From Dichetophora obliterata (lineage: Eukaryota > Arthropoda > Insecta > Diptera > Sciomyzidae): a stretch of 64,000 nucleotides of DNA. The position numbers were made by a program, and so were the translations under genes. The stretch is from the NCBI GenBank assembly GCA_963920525.1, contig OY986435.1, positions 95,800,283 to 95,864,282 on the forward strand, in the 5' to 3' direction. Below are positions 55,335 to 64,000 of the stretch, one piece after another; positions within the stretch are counted from its first letter, which is position 1, and the number at the start of each line of letters is the position of its first letter. Under the pieces are notes generated by a model. It made no database searches. It was not told the DNA's origin and was given only the letters and a program-made list of their open reading frames with translations.

Positions 55335-56940
55335 ATGTTGTTGTTGTTATTGCCTTCAAAAATTACTTAATCTAAATAACTCATAATTAAAATTATGTAT
55401 ATATTATTTTTAAATAATTTACTTAGTACATTAAAAGAGGAAAGGATTAGAGTTTATTTATTTATAATGCAGTTTTTGCAGACGACTTTTTCAGAATGTT
55501 CATTGCATATATTTCGGCGACATTCACATCAGCACTTTTTCGTCCTGGCAACATGTGTAATGTTGCATCGTCGACGAATGTTTGTTGCAGAGCCCTTAGC
55601 ATTTGTTCTTTCAGATCAGGTACCAGTACCTAAAACTTCATCGGTTTCGTTCAACTATCGCAAATAACTTTGCGATGAATGATATTTTGTAATAAATTCT
55701 AATAACTTTCTATATTTTCTAATTCATTTTGCCTTACTTTTCCATGTAAATGGCTTATTTTGAAAATAAAAATGGAGGGGAAAGAAGAGAATTTTTACAG
55801 AAATTGTGAAAATATGATCGCATAAGTTCGCTGAAATGAGCAAACTTCTTTTCGAGTGCATGCATAGGCATGTGAGAACACATAAATAAGTGTGAATCAA
55901 AGTCACATCTCGTGTGATGCGTTCGTATTTTAAATGTTATATAAATAAAAAATAACGGTTAATGCCACAAAATTTATTTTGCTCTAAATTTAAAGAAAAC
56001 TAATTCATTTTATAAAACAAATTTGCTTCAATGCAAGAAAAATACTTATTTAATAATTACTATCTATTTAAAATCAATTGTGATCCAAAAAACACTTCAT
56101 ATATTCAAAATTGTAGAAATTTTTAGTACAACGACTTTTTCATAAAACATAGTTACCTAAGAATGAGAAAAAACGACATGAAAATCAATGTTTGGCCTTC
56201 CGATGCAAATATCTCCGCTGTCTACTAATATATTTAGTTAAAAATTTTTTTTGTTCAAAAGTTCAATAAAAGCACTTCACAAAAATAGGTTGAACTGTAC
56301 CGCTAAGTCAGTGTATATATGTTTTATGATTATGTCAAAAAATGTCCAAAATATTGACTTTTTACTCTAAAAATGACTCAAAAATTGTTTTTGTTGTAAA
56401 AATTAAATTAATTAAAAATTGCACATCTGGCTACCATAGCTAAGCGCAAAAATTATTTTACTGTTTTTGTCATCAAAACCCTTTGATTTTTTTCGCGAAA
56501 TTTATTTTTGCCAAAATGTTGTTTTTATATTTTTTTACAAAAAAGTCAAGTCTCAAAAATAATTTATGTAGAAAAATTACCCCAATATATCTTTCCAATC
56601 AAAAGCTATGGCTAAAAATCTATTTTTTCATCCAGCTATATTTAAATTCTCTATCCTAAAATATCTTCCTTATATTAATACATCCATATTTTTGACGCCC
56701 CACCCTTCTGTTAAATGTATTTTGTGGTGATGGCATCATTTCTTCTTACTACATTTTCAGCGTTGTCACTCTGTTGTTTATCAATGTTACTTTAGTTTTT
56801 GTATATATATCGCCATTTCATCGAAAAGATGACCGTCAACAGAATGCAGTAAAAGTTAATATTTTCATGTTTAATGTGTTATTTTAAAAATATTGTTGAA
56901 AGTCAAATTTCCACGTCAACTAAATGTACATACATATAAA
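55335..56940. other. AT-rich intronic DNA, no gene seen
   Basis: No motif, transposase or repeat was recognised. The ORF at 55395-55667 has no family resemblance and an AT-driven composition. Confidence 0.35.
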
Positions 56941-57396
56941 AGACAGCGAAATTTGACATTTCAACTCTCCAATCATGATTGTGAGCTTGGCTGCATTCAA
57001 CAAATTTTTCGGTTCAACACCGTAGTAAAAAAAAAAAAAAAAATGTTCAACTACATTGGTTGTAATTGAAAATTAAATAAATAAAAATCTTCGTTCCTAC
57101 AGCATACTAAGCTTTAAGCTATAAGCTTTAAGCAGAAGCGAAAATAAATTTTCTGTAAGAATGCATTGCGTTTTTGACAGCGAAAAGGCAGCGACATTTT
57201 TTTTCGTTGGTTAAGCTTGGTATGCTGTAGAAGCGAAAAGAAATCTTCCGCAAGATATACATTGCGTTTTTGACAGCGAAAAGTTAGCGAAATTTTTTTT
57301 TCGTTGGTTAGTATGCTGTTGAACCGAAAAATTTATTCAAAGCAGCCAAGTTCACAACCATGATTGGAGAGTTAAAATGTCAAAATTTCGCTGCCT
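56941..57396. mobile_element. 456-bp MITE with 85-bp arms and internal direct repeat
   Basis: Arms 56941-57022 and 57312-57396 are inverse copies sharing ACTCTCCAATCATG, TTGGCTGC and AATTTTTCGGTTCAACA. Inside, a 96-bp unit is repeated directly: CATTGCGTTTTTGACAGCGA at 57164 and 57260. Each repeat ends with TTTTTTTCGTTGGTTA and TATGCTGT. Confidence 0.7.
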
Positions 57397-57410
57397 AAAA
57401 AAACACAAAA

Positions 57411-57840
57411 TGTGTTTTAGTTGTATGGCATCCGCCACTCCCACCTGTCCAATCAAACCAAAATTTTTAACACTTTTTGAAAGTTACATATTAATCGTCT
57501 GTGTTTAGTTTTGCTATCGAAGTTTATCTTGTTTCTAAGATATACCACAAAATGTGTTTTAGTTGTATGGCAGCTGCCACGCCTACTTGTCCAATCGATC
57601 CAAAAATGTTAACATTTTTTGGAAGTCACATACTAGGCGTTTGTGTTTTATTTTGTTATGGTAGCTTATCTCCTTTCTAAGATATAGCACAAAATGGGTT
57701 TTAGTTGCATGGCAGATGCCACGTCCACTTGTCCAATCGAACCGAAATTTTCATCACGTTTTGAAAGTCACATATTAGGCTTCTGTGTTTAAGTTGTATG
57801 GCAGCTGCCCACTTGTTCACGTGTCCAAAGTTTCTGAAAT
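57411..57840 (+). repeat. 142-bp tandem array, about 3.3 units
   Basis: Units start at 57411, 57553, 57695 and (truncated) 57784, each with TTTTAGTTGTATGGCAGCTG-like text, CCAC(G/T)CC, TTGTCCAATCGA and GAAAGTCACAT. Later units have lost internal parts. No coding content. Confidence 0.75.
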
Positions 57841-58161
57841 ACTTTTTATTTGTATTTTCCTATACCTTAACCATCAAAACTACAAAAAAAAAAAAAATCC
57901 ACGAAATAATATTTTCCGCCTAACTTGTAACAATCACATCATTGTGCGATGAAAGCAAACGCAAAACTTCATTTTGTCGAACAAAGGCACAAATGCAATG
58001 AATACAAAAATTTTTAATTTCTTGGTCAAGTTTTTTAGGTGTATGCGGGTAGAGTGATATCCGACCAACTATATGGTCAGTTTTTCGTAATTTATTGAAA
58101 CCACAAAATTTTTTCGAACATTGACACATCTCTAAAAGGTATTTGAAACAACGGGTTTATT

Positions 58162-58367
58162 TAATAGCGTGTTCGTTTCTCGAAAAAATGCAACATTTTT
58201 TCTGCCTTTTTTGGAAATTCTGCCCTCTTGAGAATAAAAATAGTGACCTATAAAATTGAATCGTGTTCTTTTCGCGAAAATATTGACCTCAAAATAAGAA
58301 AAATTCAGATTTCTCAAAAATGGCAGAAAAAATGCAACATTTTTTCGAGAAACGAAAACGCCATAAG
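58162..58367. mobile_element. 206-bp hairpin MITE
   Basis: Arms of about 60 bp: GTTCGTTTCTCGAAAAAATG near 58171 and, inverted, the same 20 bases ending near 58355. They continue with ATTTTTTCTGCC and GAAA(T)TCTG. No gene. Confidence 0.65.
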
Positions 58368-58403
58368 TTAGTATTGTATTTTAAGGTTATCTTTTTCTTA
58401 ATC

Positions 58404-58637
58404 AGCCCTATCGCGACTTATTTTTCACGCGGAATTGGAAAAGGGAGTTTTCATTTTTAAGATGAATTTCAAGAACATTTGAAAAATTTTTAATACACAT
58501 TTAATTATCAATAGTTGGTTGGTAAACAAATTTGCATTAAAAATTTTCCAAATTTTTTTGAACTTTATCTTAAAAATAAAAACTCCCATTTCCAATTTCA
58601 CGTGAAAAATAAGTGAAATTGGTTTCACATAAGGGCT
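58404..58637. mobile_element. 234-bp hairpin MITE flanked by TTAA
   Basis: AGCCCTATCGCGACTTATTT at the left pairs with the right end (inverse AGCCCTTATG). Inner arms share ACTTATTTTTCACG, GGAATTGGAAA and GGGAGTTTT...TTTTTAAGATAAA. TTAA occurs at 58398-58401 and 58637-58640. This could reflect a piggyBac-like target duplication, but in this AT-rich region it may be chance. Confidence 0.55.
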
Positions 58638-58859
58638 TAATATGGGCTAATTAAACAAATATCTAGATAAATACAAGAGTTTAGTCAAATCTGACAAACA
58701 ACGTGGGTAGTATTTAACGTTTAGTCAAAACCTGATTATAAAAAATTTTCAGAATATTTAGTTTTTTTTAACAATGTGCCTATCTATACTATTATATAAA
58801 AGTGTTGTGACAATGCACGGATGTTTGACAATAGGTACCAAACGATTTGTTATTTAAAT

Positions 58860-59210
58860 TAAATCGTGATAGGCTGTGTTAGATTTGCAACACCCACTTT
58901 TACCGTCCACAAATCAGTAAAAATGCTTTATTTCAGACGGCTTGTGTCGTATTTTGTAATTTAGTTCGTATGGTTACTTTCGGCAACTGCACTAAAATGG
59001 GCGTGGTCGCACTATGTTTACGCCCCTTTTTCCGGGGATAAGCATGGAGTGAAGCTAAGGGCGATTTAGTTTCGAGTACAAGATGGTAGGAAGAAAATAT
59101 GCCAAACCCCTCCTACCGCCCACAAATTATTATTAGACAAAAATTTGGTAATTTAGTTCATATGGTTACTTTCGGCAACTACACTGAAAATATAAATATT
59201 TTTTCCGAAT
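58860..59210 (-). repeat. copy of the 28.4-29.6 kb dispersed repeat
   Basis: In inverse orientation to 28380-29640. Shares CAAATCAGTAAAAATGC, TTTCAGACGG, AATTTAGTT(C)GTATGGTTAC, CTTTCGGCAACTGCACTAAA and GGGCGTGGTCGCACTATG. No coding content. Confidence 0.6.
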
Positions 59211-59279
59211 AGCATAAAAATTCGTATATTGCAGTAAGCAGAGCTGTCGGCATCCATATTCAGAATTTTAAGTACAACT

Positions 59280-59830
59280 GAATAACTACATAAGAATGCA
59301 TTCAATGAATGCAAAATTGATTTATAAATAAAATTTTTAATTCACATTCATTTTTAAGAAAATGATTAATTATTCATTTAAATTATTCATTTTCGTTATT
59401 CAGAATAATAAATAATTTTTTTATTCATTTGAATGCTATTCACAAAGAATGCAATTCACAAAGAATGCAATTCACAAAGAATTTCAGAATTTTCAATTAT
59501 TCTTTTTTTATTCCTTATTCATTTTTTTATTCATTATTTTTTTGTTATTATTAATTTTTTGTTCGTTATTAATTTTTTATTCATTATTCTTTTGCTATGA
59601 ATTATTAATTTTTTATTCATTATTCATTTGTTATTCATTATTATTTTTTATTCTTTATTCATTTTTTATTCTTTATTAATTTTTATTCATTATTAATTTT
59701 TTATTCATTATTCAATTGATATTCTTTATTAATTTTTTGTTCATTTTAGTATCAAGCCATGAATACAAAATTAATAACAATTGAATAAAGAATAAAAAAT
59801 GAATAATGAATAACAAAAAAAATTAATTAA
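59280..59830. repeat. low-complexity TTATTCATTATT tract
   Basis: An irregular simple-sequence tract of ATTCATT, TTTTTATTC and similar units, with a mirror-type reversal to AATGAATAA near 59760-59815. The ORF at 59449-59679 (Phe/Leu/Ile only) is an artefact of this composition. The DNA after it to 60316 is unremarkable. Confidence 0.7.
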
Positions 59831-60316
59831 ACTTTGATGCACATTATTGTTTTAAGCAGAAAAACTTACTCACGGAAAAATTATTTTAAATTTGAAAGGG
59901 AATGAATCTAACTTTAACGAATCCACCCCATTCATCCATTACCGAGCTGTGCTCGTATGAAGATGAAATCAATCTATTGAAACTAAATTTCAAGTTTGAG
60001 AACAATTTTCTCTGAAATTTGCGATATAAATTAAAAATTTTTTTAGCATTAAATTTGTGATTTATTTAATTTTATTTTTAATGACATCAAAATCATAAAC
60101 ATATCTTTAAAAATAACAATAAAGGGTACCGAATATTTTTGTGACCTTTGACCTGAAATATGAGCGTTAAAAGATAACTTCTTAAAGAAAAACTAAGCCA
60201 TAAAAGATGGAAGAACACGGATTAAAAATAAATCTTAGACATTCCTGACATGTACAAAGAAATTGTTCGCTATCTCTTACGGATACCCTATAATAATCAT
60301 TCTTTTAGGTAATATA

Positions 60317-61735
60317 CAGCTCCGTGCAATTTATTAGGGACACTATATTAACATAGAAACTTTAGGAAAATTCGTTATTTTGTTAACGAAAACCACTGAG
60401 TGTTGGTCTAATGTAAATTGAATAGGTCCATTACCTTTATGTAAAAGCATTTTTATTAATTATTCAACAGTATTTTTGAAAATTTGGAAAAAATTATAAA
60501 TACATAATCAAACAAGTCATGCATTCAATTAAAGACACTTGAGTTTTCATATTTCATATAATTTATTATTATTCTTTTGAAAATATTTTGTAACAAAACA
60601 ACCATCGTTGTCAATTACTGCTTAAAATCTGCGAGGCAAAGACTCCACTAAATTTTCACAGACACTGTTATGAAGCGCTTCCCAAACTTTTTGTTTTATC
60701 AAAGTTACCTATCTTGAGCAAGCTCACTTCTTTTTTACAACCTGCCATAAGTTCTGAATTGGATTGAAGTGCGGACTGCAAGATGGCCACTTCAAAACAG
60801 TAACTTAATTATCTGAAAACCACTGCTTGACCAGTCGAGCGGTGTGCTTCGGGTCATTGTCCTGCTAAAATATGCAAGTTACGGGCATATTTTCGTCCGA
60901 ATAAGGCAGCATCACATTGTCCAGAATTTCAATATATTGGAACCGGTTCATTAGACCCTAAATTTTTTTGCAGTGGGCCGACACCACGCCATAGCACCCC
61001 AAAGCATAATGCTTCTTTCTTCATGCTTCAGTGTAGCTCGGGTGTTCTTTGGGTCGAACTCCTTTGATCTTAGGCGGCGGACATATTTTTTTCCATCGGG
61101 CGACACTCTATTTTAGTTTCGTCTGAAAACAATACTCTCTTCCACTCCTTTGTTTTCCAATGACGATACTTTTTAGCGTACTCAAGACTATTCTTACGGT
61201 TGCGTTCAGATAATAGAGACTTCTTCCGCGAAAAACTTCCAAAAAGTCTGGCTTCATGCAAACGTCTCTTAATAGTGTCTACGAATGGTGCTGCTTCATT
61301 TTCGCCATAGATAGCCACTCGTACTTCGTTTGCAGATTTATGGGGATTTTTTAGATTCTCGGACAATGAGATTATTTACTCGAGCAGTAGTAACGCGGCT
61401 TCTTTGTTTGCGTTGCACTTTTTCTATGGTCGAATTTTTTTTTTTTAAATATTGAAGAGAACTGCCTACCATGGTTTTAGAAACTTTTAAGGCAGCTGCG
61501 ATTTGTCGACATGATATTCTATCTTGGTGCATCTGAATAATGCTTTTTCGGGTGCTGACGTCACAAAATTTATTTTTGCTCAATGTAAACTACTAAACAT
61601 AACTCAAATAATAACTTGTAATATAGTTGCATTTTCTAAAAAGTACTGCTACCACGAATTTTGTTGCGTTTTAAAAATTGTATGCATTGCTGTACATATC
61701 AGAAACCACTCTTCCTAATTAGTTTCACGTAGCTG
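60317..61735 (-). mobile_element. Tc1-like element, dead copy
   Basis: Ends CAGCTCCGTGCAATTTATTA and, inverse, CAGCTACGTGAAACTAATTA, with TATA on both outer sides. Length 1.42 kb. It carries a minus-strand transposase gene. It is a different family from the copy at 2893-4363, since the terminal sequences are unrelated. Confidence 0.85.
60560..61583 (-). pseudogene. Tc1-like transposase with mutated DDE
   Basis: The N-terminus MSKNKFCDVSTRKSIIQMHQ plus SCRQIAAALKVSKTMVG is the first helix-turn-helix. A shift near 61345 leads to RKNSLEYAKKYRHWKTKEWK, RVLFSDETKIE (first Asp) and ITLWGAM-like text. Then QDNDPKHTARLVKQWF (second Asp, preceded by a stop) and WPSCSPHFNPIQNLW. In this last motif the usual Asp and the catalytic Glu have become His and Gln. 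Several stops. Confidence 0.82.
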
Positions 61736-62909
61736 TATATGAGGATGGTGAAATTTCTTACAAATAGTACATTTTTAAAAATTTCTATTATTTTGACATC
61801 AAACTTATGACGATATTTCTAAAACAGTTTTTTTTCTTAGTACAACGTATTTTTGTATAAAAAGTCGTCCGTTAACACTGAGGGGCAAACTAAAAATAGA
61901 AATAAAGTAACTTTTTTTTCCTCTTTTTACGCTCATCTGAGAACGTAAGCGAACTTAATCAAAGCGAAGTGGTAGAATTTCGACCATTAGCGAACTCTAG
62001 TAAATCTTAATATTTTAAACAAAACTAATTTCAGTGTTATGTATTGCACAGCAGCAGGTTTGTTCTTCTAAGAAGATTTGGTGAATTCGTAATATTGTTC
62101 GAATCATAGATATTCTTAAAGGCATTAAAGCCAACGGTATGGAGATCGGTTGCATTAGCTGAAATCAGTTTTTCTAAATTAGAGATAATTAAAAATTATC
62201 TTCGAAGTTCGATAAAACAAAAGCAATGAAGTCGCTTAACTACAATATCGGTTGAATATGTAAGCAATTTCAATTCAATATGATAAAATCATAGGACAAT
62301 TTGCATCCGCAAAGGTGCTTTCTAATGAATAATTTCAAATATCGCAATATTTAAAACATCCGTACAAATATTAGGTGGCGAGCATGGGCCACACTGTCGT
62401 ACAAGGGTCGAACATGGCCTACAAATAATTCAAGAAACCTAGCGTTCGAAAGTTGGGTCGAACAGCCGTACAAGGCCTAAATTAAGTTGTTGTACCGCCA
62501 AATTTTTCAACGCTCTTATTCGACAACAAAAGTATGCGCAACAACAAATCTCTCGGCGATGCCGATGTTGATAGTATCGCCACTTATGTGTGGCGCAAAA
62601 TAATTTTTTTTGTGTGAAGTTAGTTAAGAAAAACTTCTTCATATTTTCATTGTAGAATAATCACTGTTCGGCCGATGCACGGCCGCTGTTTGGCATTATC
62701 TAAACAAATGTTATTTTTACTCGGGTTAACATATCCACATTATTCATCAAATAAAAAAAAACCTCAATATACAAAATTTTCATTTCGTACAGAAATTAGT
62801 TTTTTTTAATAAAATGTAGGGTATTAAAATTTTTGGGGCGCATGATCGAACGGGGGCACCTAAAGATCTTAGACAGGCGCTGGTTGTACGTGTTTCTTAA
62901 TGTTTGAAC
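61736..62909. other. intronic DNA, no gene seen
   Basis: Around 62380-62480 the phrases GTACAAGGGTCGAACATGGCC and GTCGAACAGCCGTACAAGGCC form a short imperfect duplication of unknown origin. GC content is locally higher at 62400-62700. No ORF with family resemblance. Confidence 0.3.
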
Positions 62910-63280
62910 TAGAGATGGGCGTGTGCACATGCTTAAAAAAATAACTTAGTGAGTGCCCGTGCTTAAGAAAAGCAAAGTTATGCGTGCTTTTCCGTGTTCG
63001 TGCATTTTACTACTTTCACTTTAGCAACTATTTAAAAACTAGTAAAAATATAAAAACACTTTCTAATGTTATAATAATTCCAATATTTTATAGTTGAAAC
63101 ATACACTTTAAAAAAGATGTGTTTAATATAAAATAATCAGTTACTTTTAAAAGTTCTAAATCTTGCTTTTTCGTGCGTTTTCGTACAACTACGAAAAATC
63201 AATTTTGTGTTCGTGCGTGCAAATGGCCACCGTGCTCATGCGTGCCCGTGCCTCGAAAATATTGCATGCGCCCATCTCCA
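62910..63280. mobile_element. 371-bp hAT MITE
   Basis: Ends TAGAGATGGGCG and, inverse, TGGAGATGGGCG; flanking 8-mers GTTTGAAC (62902-62909) and GTTTAAAC (63281-63288) differ at one base. Subterminal regions are rich in CGTGC/GCACG motifs. Non-coding. It lies about 230 bp inside the Usp8 intron, close to the donor of the QQD-box exon. Confidence 0.82.
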
Positions 63281-63288
63281 GTTTAAAC

Positions 63289-63412
63289 ACAAATGATCTT
63301 GAACTGGACCTAAGAGTTTTATGCCGACTCCGAACGGCTTATGTTACCAAAAACTTTACGGTTTCTTAGCTTACGGGCCATGCACTCTACCAGTAGGCCA
63401 CCACTTGCTCAA
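63289..63412 (-). repeat. tRNA-derived SINE fragment
   Basis: On the minus strand: an A-box-like TGGCCTACTGGTAGAGTGCA, then CCGTTCGGAGTCGGCATAAAA, a B-box-like and downstream segment that I associate with an abundant SINE-type repeat of fruit flies. The remainder is cut by the hAT MITE boundary region. The identification comes from memory and should be searched. Confidence 0.45.
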
Positions 63413-63512
63413 ATACTTGCATAAAATTGAGTAAAATTCTGTATACTCAAAGAGACGATTATTAGTAGGTTGAAAATAAATGCATATACTAAAAGAGAGT
63501 TTTTAAGCAAAC

Positions 63513-63964
63513 CTTTTTAAATGCACCACCAATACGGGTGGCAGTTTCGAAATGTCCAACTTTTTTACAGCTTCGCGCTTACGGTGACAACTCGGACAAT
63601 TCCAGCCGTGTATAAGTTCGCCACTAAAGTACATGTCCATACATTGGCTCAAATGTGAAGCATTTGATGGCAATTCTAGGCTTAAATTCGAGAAACTTTC
63701 GTATGTGGCCGATTCTTTATTGCATTCAACGCATTTAACGGTGCTTTTTATTTGGCCATAGAACAGATGCAAGATTAAGCTTTCCTTCGCCTTTGTAAAC
63801 TCCAACCAAGCCCGCTCCGAAGCTGTTATATTATCGCGTGCCTTTTCCGGCACATGCAATGTCTGCAAATCGGAATGCAGCCAGTCCATTAGTATGGTAA
63901 GGAATTCATGTGAATCTTGCTGTTCAATGCCACGGAAGATTTGTTGATACTGACCCATGACGTA
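63513..63964 (-). CDS. Usp8: Usp8 (UBPY) exon with QQD box and zinc finger
   Basis: Minus-strand acceptor TTCCCCTTAG before 63964; donor GTTTGC after 63513. Reads YVMGQYQQIFRGIEQQDSHE, continuing FLTILMDWLHSDLQ, the QQDSHEF box that follows the Cys box in C19 proteases. Then ASERAWLEFTKAKESLILHL, FYGQIKSTVKC, a CVEC...CPSC pair forming the structural zinc ribbon, and LPPVLVVHLKR. The catalytic Cys exon and the N-terminal MIT and rhodanese-like parts expected of USP8 lie beyond the right edge. The ATG in the third codon is internal, not a start. Confidence 0.93.
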
Positions 63965-64000
63965 CTAAGGGGAAGAAAAAAAAAACAAATTCAAAATAAT

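Larger units (their letters stand above)
40573..63512 (-). other. Usp8: 22.9-kb Usp8 intron filled with nested transposons
   Basis: Donor GTTTGC at 63512, acceptor ending CAATTAG at 40573; phase fits. It contains at least two insertion nests, one jockey LINE broken in three, Harbinger, piggyBac, Tc1 and multiple hAT-type and hairpin elements. No other Usp8 exon was recognised, and the protein alignment across it is contiguous. Confidence 0.85.

Noticed and set aside
59449..59679. ORF rich in Phe, Leu and Ile that looks like a membrane protein
   Set aside because: It is a translation of a TTATTCATTATT simple-sequence tract; no sequence complexity.

Overview
This is eukaryotic DNA, most likely from a higher dipteran fly. 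Coding exons are short and split by GT-AG introns, the DNA is AT-rich, and at least two thirds of it is transposon debris. Two host genes are recognisable. Both are partial in the window, and they face each other tail to tail. A tephritid would fit, because there are two DD41D (rosa-type) mariners and a SINE-like fragment that looks familiar from fruit flies, but this is inference.

Host gene 1 (+ strand) is ema, the CLEC16A orthologue. Six exons are visible: 19741-19857, 19917-20375, 20431-20738, 20799-21073, 21135-21346 and 38784-39123 (stop). All junctions keep frame. The 5-prime exons are not in the window, so everything left of 19741 is probably ema intron or upstream DNA. The last intron is 17.4 kb. 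Host gene 2 (- strand) is Usp8 (UBPY) deubiquitinase. Three exons carry the C-terminal part of the catalytic domain: 63964-63513, 40572-40354 and 40292-40172 (stop). They are separated by a 22.9-kb intron, and the 5-prime part of the gene lies beyond 64000. The two stop codons are 1.05 kb apart. Both proteins act on endosomes, and in mammals CLEC16A and USP8 belong to one complex with the E3 ligase RNF41.

Left region (1-19.7 kb): a DUF4780 retroelement remnant; a 2.86-kb element with about 265-bp inverted arms that carries a Tc1 copy; a 2.47-kb hAT element with an exact 8-bp target duplication; a decayed Ty3/gypsy element; and a broken MULE transposase gene with a FLYWCH-like N-terminus and a RING-like C-terminus, interrupted by a hAT MITE.

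ema intron (21.3-38.8 kb): a DD41D mariner, a large hairpin repeat, fragments of jockey, gypsy and BEL/Pao elements, a MITE, an internally deleted second DD41D mariner, Tc1-like remnants, and a DD34D mariner with two in-frame stops.

Usp8 intron (40.6-63.5 kb): two deep insertion nests. In the first, a jockey RT is split in three and contains a TIR element, which contains a hobo-like foldback, which contains another inverted-repeat element. In the second, a long inverted repeat contains a PIF/Harbinger element, which contains a piggyBac with TTAA duplications. After these come hAT-in-hAT insertions with exact 8-bp duplications, several hairpin MITEs, a 142-bp tandem array, a dead Tc1 and another hAT MITE. 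I see no prokaryotic features, CRISPR arrays, rRNA or intact tRNA genes.
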